64,000 nucleotides of DNA from contig MNCI01019108.1 of NCBI GenBank assembly GCA_015680685.1, positions 18,987 to 82,986 on the forward strand. Direction: 5' to 3'. The notes below the pieces were generated by a model, which was not told the origin of the DNA, did no database searches, and was given only the letters and a program-made list of their open reading frames with translations. The DNA comes from Gnetum montanum (taxonomy: Eukaryota > Streptophyta > Gnetopsida > Gnetales > Gnetaceae). Positions within the stretch are counted from its first letter, which is position 1. Every line of letters starts with the position of its first letter. Made by a program: the position numbers and the translations under genes. Shown in pieces: positions 23,401-35,400 of this stretch.

Positions 23401-26400
23401 GTCCAATAGATTGATAGGGTCTGAATGTAATTAAATAGTTTCAGTTTCATAAAAAAAGTAGAAAATAGATTTGATTTGAAAGAGTAAACCAATATAGAAA
23501 ATGATAGAAAAAAAGACCCTATAAACTTAGCCCTACAAGTGGCCATATGGAAAGAATAAATAAGAGACCCAATCTTCTTTAAAAATGGGTGTATGTAAGG
23601 TGTTGTCTTAAAGATTGGTTGAAGTAGCTATAGTTGTGTCTGAACAAGTTTCTGTCAAGATTTTTTGGCAATGCCCAAGCTTTGTCTTTGATATTCCTCA
23701 TAATTTTCCGAAGTCTCCAAAGTCATGTAATTGTTGAAGTTTTTATGTTCAATGTCATGTACCAAGGAGAAGGTTGGAAAAGCCATAAAAGTAGTGAAAA
23801 TAGCTGAGAAAAGGGGAAGTTGGAGCAAATTAGCTAAAAAGGAAACAGGGGACTAATAGAGTCTTTATGATGGGAATGCCAAACATGGCAAAGCTCTCCA
23901 TTCTCACCAATTATAAATAGAGGCCATGGGTCTCATTGTAAACACAATGGAGTATTGACCATTTGCCAAGATGTATGAAGTGAAGCTTTTCTTTCTCCTT
24001 TCATGTTCCATTCTTAATTCATTTGAGAGGGTGGCATAGTTTTCTTTGCTCCATGAAGAGCACCCTTTTCTGTCATTCTTGTAGCCATTTATTTCTCTCA
24101 AATGCTCTTTCATAGCATGCCAAATTACCCTTGTTCTCACAATAATTTCTCACAAACAATTTTGGCGATCCTTCTCTCAATTGTTCTCACAAACCTCACA
24201 GTTCTGTCAATTGATTCTCAAATTTTACACATAAATTCTCTCAATTCTCTCAAAACTTTCATAATTGAAGAGCCCAAGTTTGCCTCAAAAGAATCATGGA
24301 AGAATGCATCAATGTGATGCTTTCAGTTTTATGCTCTTTGATGTTTGATTTTATGCATGAACATAATATGAAGAAGGTTTCTCTTTCCAGTGTTTGTCTA
24401 AATGTTTTTTAATGGTCAATGGCATGAAATACAAAGTTTATGATGTATTCTCTTATGCTTTTTCCTCCATGCATGAAGTAGATGTTATGTTTCAAGTTTC
24501 TTAAGTTTTTATAAGAAGATTGTATGACTTTGTGGAGGTTTTTTGCATGAAGAAAGGCGCTGTGTTTTTAGTGAAGAAAGAGGATGCCGTGAATGGCACA
24601 TTTGCTTCCTAAATTCTTGATGTTTTCAGCCCCCATTTACTTGAGGCCATATTGCTCACCAAATCTTAGTACATCTCAATGGATTTCAACCCCCATTTAC
24701 ATGATGAATTTCATGGTTGAAGCATGAGCAGTTTATGTTTTGATGAAGCCATCTTGTGTTGAAAGACATTTTAATTTGGTGTATAAATCTTATCAATGTG
24801 GCCTCCTACTTGTGCAATTTATTTGTTTCTAAGATGTGTATGATTTCCCATGTAGATCTAGGCACTTACCTGTTTGATTTAAGCCCAAAGCGAAGCCTAT
24901 TTATTTCCACACAAAGCCCAAACTGCCTCCTCTTGTTGCAAAACTCATAGGACCCAAATTGTGTAATTAAATGGCATATTCTGCCCAGGAAAGTAAAGAT
25001 CTCAAGCCCAAGCATAATTGCCAATCCCACTATGCCATCAATTAGGCTTAATTCTTTTTAGATTTCATGTGGTCTGAACAGAGCCAAGATCCTCCTCCAT
25101 GGTCAACTTGTGGTGAGTAATGGAGTAAAGTGGTCTTTATTTTGATTTTTTGGGTTTCTGAGCCACCATGACCTCGCCAGGACCTATAGTGTCTAAGACC
25201 ATGCCCTTATCATTACCTCTGGTCTTCCATGACTTGTGGTTCATCCAAAATTAAGACAGAGGCAGATTCCAATTTTTTACAATTTTGGAGGTCACTGTGA
25301 CCTTACCACAGCCCATGGTCAGGCCACCGCAACCACACCAGCACTTGTTGTTTGTGCAGTTTTCAGTATTGAGCATTTTAACTTTTTTTTTTTTCAGATT
25401 TTTGGTTACCATGACTTGACAATGACCTATATTAAAGCCACCATGACTGTCCCATGACCTGTGACCTGCCTAGATGTTGATCATGACCAAGTCATTATGT
25501 TGTGCTCCACTTGTGATCACATTTTTAGCTCAAATTCGAGGTTTTTGTTTCCAGCTCTAGGTGGTTGAGGAGGACCTTGCGTCCGCTTTGCAACTTTGAC
25601 AGTTTCAAGTAAGAAAACTTCTGCTTTAATTTTGTTAAAGGTAATTTTAGCTGCAAGCTTTCCTAATTTAAATTCGGAAATTTTTTCAAATGAGTGAGAA
25701 TGTTATGGGCTTTACTATGCCTTGGGAATAAATTACAACTCCCAACATTTATCTTCTACTAAAATGAACTATGAATAATTATTTTAAACAATAATGCATG
25801 ACTTATCGCTAGAAGTACAAGATGTTGACCTTTTGGTATTTCAAAACCTTAAGGAAAATGGAGAACATAGAATGTTGTGGAATGTGATGATTTTGCAGGG
25901 CATGAATGAGAACTCAAGAAGTGAGATCTACAGAGAGATGTCAAAGCAGAAACTACGTGGGCAAGATAAGAGCATGGATAAGCATGGATAAAGAAAAAGG
26001 CTATGAGTCAAATGAAGATGCTCCAAGGATTGGGAAGAAGCCAAATCAACGAGAGAAAGCCTCAGGAACTAGAGCTCAAATGTTGAGAAGACGTCTCTAT
26101 AGAGACATCCCATTTGAGAAAGAGACATCTCTTCAGATTTGAGGCAGATCTCAGGTAGATGTCCCAACTTCGAAGAAGACGTCTACACTAGCTGTAAGTT
26201 AGCCGTTACACAAATCCCGAGGTGTTTTCGGAAACTCTGAGGTTATAAGAAAATAAATTCTTAGGAGAGATGTAAGCATTGTTAACATCAAAGCAATCAT
26301 TGTGTATTCTATTCTATGTACTTGTGTACTTCATTTGTCATATTATTTGCTTGATTGTTTGTAGAACTGTGCTTTAAAGTACAAGGACTTGTAAATTTAA

Positions 26401-29400
26401 GTTACATTCTTTCCTTGTGATTTTGTTTCTCTCTTGTAGCCCTATTGGGGTTGATGTGCTTATTGTGAGAAGGCATCGTAATTGAGCTTGTCGGGATTTT
26501 GGGGGATTGAGTGTTTGTGCAGCGTCAAAACACTCTAGAGCGGAGCTCAATTTTGCAAAAGTTGTGGGATCCTAGAAACCACATTTTAAGCATGTTGGCA
26601 CCTTGCGGGGTTGAGTGGTTTCATAGTGACGAAACACTCTAGAGTGGAGCTTAGAGCTTGTACAAGGTGTGGTACCCTTCAAACCACATTTTAGAGAATC
26701 AAAGTCTAGAGGTATGCAAGGATTCTACCCTTCAAGTGTGTATATACCCAAGTTGGGGAGCCACATAAAATTTGGTTGTGGTTTTTGTTGCTGATCAATT
26801 TTTATTGGTGAACTTATTCAACCCCCCTTCTAAGTTCTTAGTCCTCACAAGACACATCAGACATGTCAACATTAAATGCCAATCAATTCGGCTTGAGCTT
26901 AGATCCTCAAGTGGAACAAACAACATAGTAATACTGTAAATACAATGAAATGACCACTTCAAATGATATAGTATAAGGCCAATTTTCTTAATTGTACAAT
27001 TCCTTATTTATACTACCTATCTCTAATACAGTGATAATCATTGATTGTTCCTTTAACTAATTCAGAACTAGATATGAAAGTTCCATCTCATGACTCCTTG
27101 CGAAGATTGCATTGGTTCTTTCTAGTTTACACCAGCTTAGCTATATATTTATAATATATATCTATAATTTGTTTGGGAGAATCTTTGTTGTTCAGGTAAA
27201 GAAAGATGTACATCCTTACCAAATCCTTTGCATTCCTGTATAAAATATTATTTAATAGAGAAATAAAAATGTGGCGTATATACCTAACTAGAAAGATGCA
27301 CACTTCACAAAAGACACTAAAACTCTCTAAGAATGACTTCTGCACTCAGCGCACCCAACGCCACAACCGCAGCAACCGATGCCACAACCGCAGCAACAAC
27401 AACCGGCGCACACGGCACCACAACCACCCCAACAACCGGCGCCACAGGAGCAACAGGCGCACACGGCACCACAACCACCCCAACAACCGGCGCCACAGGA
27501 GCAACAGGCGCCACAGGAGCAATCGGCGCAGCCGCAGCAACTACCGCAACAACCATTGCGGGAACGACAGTCCCTGCAGCAACAGCCACAGTTGACAGCA
27601 CGAATGATGCCGATGCGGGCTCGGGCCCCTCCGCTGGGGATAGACCCAATGGGTTGGGGACTGGCGCCATTGCGGCCCACTCCCGTAGCGACCACACCTT
27701 GCGACTGTGGATCAACCACCCCTCGGCTGAGGGCGTCCGAACAATGGAGAGGAGCCTCATCGGTCGTTTCATCTCCCGAGGGTTCTGCCCGTGCCTGGAC
27801 CTTATTTGCCGGTGGGTGAGGGAGCAATGGCGTGTTGGGGATGTCGATGTTCGGAGCCTGTCTGAGGACTTGCTCCTCTTCGTCCTCCCCTCCCTACAGG
27901 CTCGGGATTCTGTGCTGCTTGGTGGCCTGTGGTTCTACGGGGTTCGGGGACTCGCCTTGACCCCATGGTGCCTCGGGGCTCACCGCGAGGCAAACTTGTT
28001 CACCCAGGCCCCGGTCTGGGTGCGGGTGGTCGACGTTCCCTGGGAGCTTTGGAACCTTGAGTTCCTCACGGAAATGACAGGTTTTTTCGGTGACTTCATC
28101 GCTTTCGACCGCGTCACGCGGTCAATGGAGAGAATGGGCTTCGCACGATTTTGCGTCTGGCACAGCCTATCGGAGACTAACCTCATCCGGGAAGTTGTGT
28201 TGGAGCTTCCTGGGGGGGAGGAGACCCTCCAGGTCACCTTTGAGAACCTTGGGGTGGAACCCACCCCGACGCGTGACACGAACAAACAGGCCGGTTGGCC
28301 TGAGGGGTGTGGGTGGTGCGGGAAAGTCGGACATCGTGAGGTTGACTGTTGCATCCACAAGGCGAGGCCGAAAGCCCCAGTACGAAAGTTGTTCAAAGGG
28401 GGCAACTAGGTCACCATGGGCCGCAAAGGTCGCATGCGCCCCCCGTCTGCCCCCCCTCCCTCCCACGCCCAGAGTACGCCCCCCATGCCCCCCAACCACC
28501 CCCCCTCCACCTCACTCCCCTCAACCAAGAACCTCCTTCCACTCCAAGTCTAATCCNNNNNNNNNNNNNNNNNNNNNNNNNNNNNNNNNNNNNNNNNCTG
28601 GGGGAGTGGGTTAACGTGGTTCGGGGGAGCACCCGAACCCGATGGCGCCAGGCGCAGGTGCTTGCGGCCGAAGAACCAGGGTGCAGCCCAGTGGTACGAG
28701 CCGGCGAAAGCCGCCCGAGCCGACCAACCGAGATCAGTGCCAGAAACAAACAAACCCAGCGCGATATCGACTTGGGGCAGCAACAGACCTTGCGGGAGGT
28801 CTATCAACGCCGCACCTCTGGTCATACATGAAGGTGTTCAGTTGGAACTGCAGGGGACAGGGTACCCCCTACAAAAGAAACACCCTGCGCAGAATTACCC
28901 GAGATGAAGACTGTGACATTGTTTGTCTTCAGGAAACCAAACTATAGCCCACGGAGTCGCACTTCCTCCAGTGGGAGGGCTGGACTACCTACACGCACCC
29001 TTGCTGGGGTCGGGCCGGCGGACTCACCATTCTTGCCCGCTGTGTCATGAATCTCCTTGATGCTTCGCAGTGGGCCATCACTGTTCAGATCCCTGCACAC
29101 GGGATTTGGCTAACTAACTTTTACAGCGCCCAGCAGTGGGGGGAGCGGCTGCGCGAATTGAATCAGGTGGCGACGCTGGTCCCCGACCATTGGTCGTGGC
29201 TTGTGGTTGGTGACTTCAACCAGCGCCTTCACCCTTGGGAGAAGTTCGGGNGAGAAGGTGGCCAACAGCCGAACGTTGTCATGCTCACTCAGCACACGCT
29301 GCACAAGAACCGAGATGGGTGTGGTGGGGCACCTGGCCCAAATCCCGCGCCAGTATTGTGTCAGCTCGTGCCCAATCTGTTGTGGATCATCAGTAGTTTC

Positions 29401-32400
29401 GCCAGCCTGATTGCGGAGACAACGGGGATGACAGCCCCCCCAGGTTTTGGCCATAGCAAAGAAGAATCTGGTCTGTCTATCCCCCTCCCTGATCCATCGA
29501 ATTCAGGAACGTTGTCGCCAGTACGTCTCCTCTTCGAGGTCAAGAGATTGGAGCTGCCGCAACGTGTGCAGCTCCTCCACGTGTAAGTCCTCACCTGCTT
29601 CCTGTCGGGCCTGGATCTGGCCAAGCTGGGCACGAAGCTTCCGTAGGCCTATTCGGAAGGAGAACTTTGCTTCCACAGGGAGGGCCCTGATGGACCACTT
29701 CATCTGGAGCAAGGCACTCTTAAGGAAATCTCGTGGGTCCCCCCAGCCGGGTTGGTAGTCAGCCCAAATCTCCTCCACCAGCGGCCTCAGCCACGACTTG
29801 GCTAACCATGNAATTCGATGGATCAGGGAGGGGGATAGACAGACCAGATTCTTCTTTGCTATGGCCAAAACCTGGGGGGGCTGTCATCCCCGTTGTCTCC
29901 GCAATCAGGCTGGCGAAACTACTGATGATCCACAACAGATTGGGCACGAGCTGACACAATACTGGCGCGGGATTTGGGCCAGGTGCCCCACCACACCCAT
30001 CTCGGTTCTTGTGCAGCGTGTGCTGAGTGAGCATGACAACGTTCGGCTGTTGGCCACCTTCTCATGGTCGGAGCTTACAGCCACGATCACTAGCATGCTC
30101 GGTGGCAAAGCGCCTGGTCCTGACGGTTGGAGCCTTGAATTTTTTAAAACGTTCATAGATATTGTGGGGCCCAATATTCTAGATGCGTTCAATCTTATGT
30201 TGGCCAGGAGACAGGTTTGAAGGGAACTCAACTGCTCCCGCATTGTTTGCATCCCAAAGCAGTCTGACGCACACCGCCCGGAACATTTCCGCCCCATTAG
30301 GGTTTGCAATGTTCTTATCAGGATCTTCTCCAAACTGCTGGTGAGTCGGCTTGTGCCTGTCATGCCCAAGCTGGTGGGGATCAACCAGGCAGGGTTCGTG
30401 CAAGGACGGGCAATTCAGGACCAAATCCTCCTCATGTAGGAGGTGTTTCATTCGCTTCGGAATACGGGCTTTCCCGGGCTTTGCCTCAAACTTGACATCA
30501 CCAAGGCTTATGACACACTCAGTTGGGAGGCCTTGCAGTCCATCATGTTACAGAAAGGGTTTGATTTGTAGTTCATCTGCCTGTGCATCCACATGCAGTC
30601 CTTGGCCGGCTTCTCTTTTGATGTGGGGGGGCGTTTATAGGGCCTCTCCTCCCTTGGGCGGGCGTTGCGGCAAGGGGACCCGCTCTCACCCCTCCTTTTC
30701 ATCATTGCCATGGACTTAATGCAGCATTACTGCAGCACCTCGGGGGTGGACGGTCTAAACATTGCCGGCGTGGCATGTCGGACCGAACACTATGCGGACG
30801 ATACGATGTTGCTCAGTAGAGCAACGGTCCCACAGGCACGGTGCATCAACGTTGCCCTGTCCCGTCTCGTGGCCGAGGTGGGGCTGGAAATCAATCGAAC
30901 CAAATCCTCCGCCCACTTCCTGAATGTGGATGCTGAGGTTAAAAACCGGGTGATACACATCCTGAATATCCTGCCAGGCACGTACAACGACACATATCTG
31001 GGCATCCCCTTATTCAGATGGGGACGGACCACGGCGTGGGGCCCGCTGCTCGAAAAAATCGAGAGAAGAATGAGCCATTGGGCAAACAGATTCCTTAGTC
31101 GCAAAGGGCGTCTGTTGGTGGCCACTAGAATCCTCATGGCAATCGCACGGTTCGTGGCGACCGTGGCCACCCCTCCGAACGCGGTCATCTCTACGGTTAA
31201 TACTCTCGTTCGTACCTTCGTTTGGGAGGGGGGCAAGGGGGGGTGCAGAACTCATTTGGTTCGCTGGGAGCGGGTAGCGCGCCCCCAAAGTGCAGGGGGC
31301 TTGGGTATCACATCTTTCGAGGACGAGTTGATGATCGGGCAACAACGGTTACTACTCTGATTTTTGCGCCCCTAGGGAGAACCGATCCCTTGGATCTGAA
31401 TCATGAAAGCCAAATATTTGCCTTGGGTTTCGAGGGCGCAGGATTCGAGGTCGTGGCAGGGGCTTTGCCGGCACGCACGCACAATGCAGACCTTGGGTTG
31501 GGGGAGCCTCGAGCCGCGGGCCCTCCTGACGACCAAGTACCCTTGGATGGACGGCTGGCGGCAGATATGGCAGGGATGCCTGCCCGAAAAAATTAAATTC
31601 TTCCTGTGGCTCCTGCAAAACGATGCACTGCCAGTACGGGCCCTGCTGCATCGGCGCGGGATCCTTTGCACTGTGACGTGTCCTGCATGCGGCGTTGAGG
31701 CGGAAACGATGCAGCATTTCGCGGCGGAGTGCCTTTGCATGCGCGCCACGTGGCACGCGGCAACTATGCCCCCCCCCCCCCCCCCCCNCACGGGCGACTC
31801 CCAAGCCACGCTACTTTTATGGGTTGCGTGGAAGGCACGGAACAACGTCGTTTTCCAGCAGTAGCAGCACCCCCCTCCGCAGCGTTTGGTCTCCCAGGCT
31901 GTCGCGGCGTGGAAAGAAATCGAGGTAACCATGGGAACTACGCCCATTTTCGAGCTGGACTGCGCCGCGTTCTAGGTGGACGAGGCGCTTTGGCAGTTGG
32001 TGATCCAGTGTGGCTGGTCTGAGCCTCTATAGCAGCTGGTCGGGGACCCTGATCTAGCAGATGACGCATTTTTCTCCAATTGGGTCAACGACCGTACCTT
32101 CTACCGCGGGTGCGAAATCTGGGTCACTGAATCCTCGATTGCCAGCTGTCTGGGGGCCCCGATCGCTAGGGAAATCCTCTTGCCCTCTACTCGTGGGCTG
32201 CAAGACGTGGAGCTGTTCTTTGATGGGTCCATCCCCCAGACTCAGAGTCGCCAGGTCCCCAGATCTTCTCTGCCGCGCTTATGGGCCCGCGGAACTGATT
32301 TGATTGAACGCTACTTCATCCAGTCTGGTAACGCTTCCAAGCTGCAGGGCTTTCACTTTGCCTTTTTGCGTTGTCTCAGGTTGGGTAGCCCGGTCAACCT

Positions 32401-35400
32401 CCCCCGCTTCTTTAAAGAGACCCTTAAGCTCAAGCGCCGCGGCCGCCACTCTGGTTTGATTTTGGTGCTCTGGCGGGGGGCGGGGGGAGGGGGGCTGCCC
32501 CCCTCGCCCTCTGCCCCCCCACGGGGGGTCTCCTCGGAGTGCTCCCCTTCGGCTAGGCCGCTGGTTGAGGCGGTGCCTGGGCTGGGGAGTAATTGGCCCT
32601 GTTGGGGTTCCCAGGTTTCGCGGGGGTGGAGGACCACGCGGACGAGGCGCTCCCCCGAACGCTCGATTTCCCCCCACCGGAGATGTCTGACCGAAGAAAC
32701 TGGGATGAGGAGCTTCAACAGGCTACACAACGTGCGGCAGACGAGGTGCGGGAAGAGTGGGAGGCCAAGTGGAACGTGGCCCTCGCGCAGGCCAGGGCCA
32801 ACATTGAGGCCCTGGTCACGGAGCGCGAGTAGGAGCGGGTCAGGCAGCAGGAGCTCCTTGCTGAGGCTACGCGGGCCCGCCTCATCGACGAAATCAAGGC
32901 CCAGGTTCGGGAGGAGTTAACGCAGGAGGCGGCGGACCAAAGATGGCGCGAGCTGGAGGCGCGGGCGGCGCAGGAGCGTCTCCAGGAGGAGGAGGCCCAG
33001 TGGCAGAAACAGCTTGACCGTGCCCACGGGCATAATGCCTGGCAATGGCTGCGGGAGGGATGATGCCCATACTTTATTCTGGGCATTAACTGCGAGAGCT
33101 TCTGGGCGGAGCTCAGACGGCACATCTGCCGGACCTCGGCACGGTACCACCCTGATGTTGGGGCTTCGCAGGAGGACAGGGGTAGGCGGGACTCGCTTAT
33201 GTAGGGCCTCCAACAGGTGGCCAATTCTGTGGATACGGAGGATCACCGGAACACTCTTGATATCCTCCATGAGTTGGAGCGCCCCAACTGCGCCTGCCGA
33301 CGGCTGCTGACACACCCGTAAGGGGTGGTCCTCTGTTGGGGGGTTGCCCCCCCCCCCGGTCGGCTTTGCGGGTTTTTGGGTTGTCGGGGGGGTGCTCCCC
33401 CCCTCTTGGTGGTGTTTGGGGGGTCGCCCCCCCACCCCCCCCCGGTTCGTTGGGTGGCTTCGTTTGGGGGGAGAACATTAACTTTATTCATCTCATGCAG
33501 TCTTTTATTTATTATTAAAAATTATTAAAAAATTGATGTATTGGTTACATTCTTTGCCAATTTCTTCTTTCTAAATTATTTATTTTAAGTTCCTTACCTT
33601 TTTCATATGATCCCAAATGCATATGAACCAAAAACATTTTACAACACTAAATTCACCTTCATTTGCTTGTGTCCTTATTCAATCATGAGGAGTATTATAG
33701 ATATATCACCAAATAGTTCTAATGTATGTTGCTAAGAAGGTACATGCTTTTTTCAAGTTGAGTAAACTTGCATGCTTATATTATTAGTATGCTACTACAA
33801 CTGGAATTTTATCAAGTTTGTATAGACCCAATAGGAATTGTTAGATGCATGGGCAGGAAAAGCTCATTTGTGTTTGTAAATCATTCTTTTTTGCTTCATA
33901 GATTGTCGCTTTGGTCAATTTGTTAAAACCTTTTGTTGCCAATATTTAGGCTTTATTGGAAATCATGGTCATTAGCTGATGTTCCTTCACTATCTCACAT
34001 TATGCCAGATGGTTTTGTTTGTTTATTTGTTGGCCTTGGTTGGGTTTAGGGAACCATCTCCCCTTGAGTTGCGGATTTTCTATTTGTTTCGGGGGCCCTT
34101 GATGTCTTAGGGTTGGTGGTTCCCTTGCTTCCTTCCCATGGTTTGAGAACCATGGAACACATGGAAATGTCCTCTAGTGACGCTCTGGTGTTTGGAAAAC
34201 CTCTCTAGCTTGGCTGCTCCAAGGAACAGTGGGTTTTCCCACTATTCCCATCTTTACCTTTTCAACATTCCTTTGTACTTGGAGAACTATGTGTGAGCTT
34301 GATTATTTGATGGTCATGGATATCTAGGTAGCTTGAACTAGAAGTTTTGGTAGAGCTCCTTACCAAACCTTATGCCAGATCATGAGGGGTTGGGAGTGAG
34401 CATGATACTCTACCCTACCACATTTAGGCTAAGATAAAGATATGCCAAGGATTATTATAAATAACACAACAAAAGCTTAAAAAACTTGAGAATCTAGTAA
34501 TACATGAGAATCCGTTAAGCTTAAATTGCACAATATGTGTAACTTGCAACATCATATCGTACTAAAACCCTTCTAAACCAAAGGCCAAGCAAACATAGCA
34601 AGTTTGCTATTTATAGGACGCCCAATAACTACCCTCTAAACATTAGTACAATTTTTTTTTCTTTTCCAATTCTCTTAAAAACATAGTATTATACTTACAT
34701 TAGCTGCATTTTTTGGTATGGTACAAATTAGTGCAACAAGTTTGTCCTCAAGGTTGCCAAGTAATCTATTTTACAAGCAATTAAGGAATATGCAAATTGT
34801 GATATTTTATACATAAACTTACGAAGGTAATAAAGTACATTAATGAAAACCAAAACAATTCATCAATGGATTATATTAACTACTTTAATGATTTCAATAT
34901 CATTCAAAGGATTCAAACACTAATTTATTAAGTTAGAATTAACTAAATTTGTCAAAAATTGCTTGTGAGGGCAAGGTGTACAATTTCAAACTTTACAAAA
35001 CTAAAGTGAAACTCAATTAAATGTGAAACTTAAGCTTCTAACTCTAAGATTATTAAATCAACCACCTCTAGCGAACAAGGACAATTTAAACTCATAATCA
35101 ACACACTATGGAATACGATGACCAGATGTTCCACAAAAGAATTAGATAGATCTTATCCGTAAATTTATATTAAATAAGATGAGATCTTATTCATATAATT
35201 CCTATATAATCCCATGATTAGTTCATCCCTAATTAGGAAGATTCTTAAATGAGATGATAATGATCATCTTCATGATTTCCTAGATTCATGCTTATCTCTG
35301 CAAATCTATTCTTGGGAGATGAATGCCTATATAATTGTAGTTGCACATATTCATTAGCAAGAGAATTTAAGAGAGTTTCACAAAAGTGTGTTTGTTCTAA

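Larger units (their letters stand above)
27333..33540 (+). mobile_element. LINE A: near-complete L1-like element, GC-rich, least decayed
   Basis: In order: ORF1 (27333-28831, one N gap), ORF2 endonuclease, linker, reverse transcriptase, zf-RVT, conserved C-terminal block, coiled coil, J-like module, G-rich 3' tail and an AT-rich end near 33500-33540. It is much richer in G+C than its surroundings and has the fewest lesions of the six related copies, so it is probably the youngest. Its exact termini and target-site duplication could not be fixed. Confidence 0.88.

Noticed and set aside
23904-24317. Short frames near a TATA-like box suggesting a nested gene in intron 3
   Set aside because: They are low complexity, have no domain and are better explained as LTR leader sequence.
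27317-27827. Minus-strand Cys/Gly-rich and Val/Ala-rich frames over LINE A ORF1
   Set aside because: They are antisense shadows of the GC-rich repeat-coding N terminus of ORF1, with no independent signal.
29047-29586. 179-codon + strand frame after the LINE A endonuclease start
   Set aside because: Its second half crosses the N at 29251 into the misoriented contig; that part is antisense reading of the linker and reverse-transcriptase start.
32279-33491. Pro/Gly/Arg-rich frames on the minus strand
   Set aside because: They are shadows of the coiled-coil and 3' tail of LINE A caused by high GC content.
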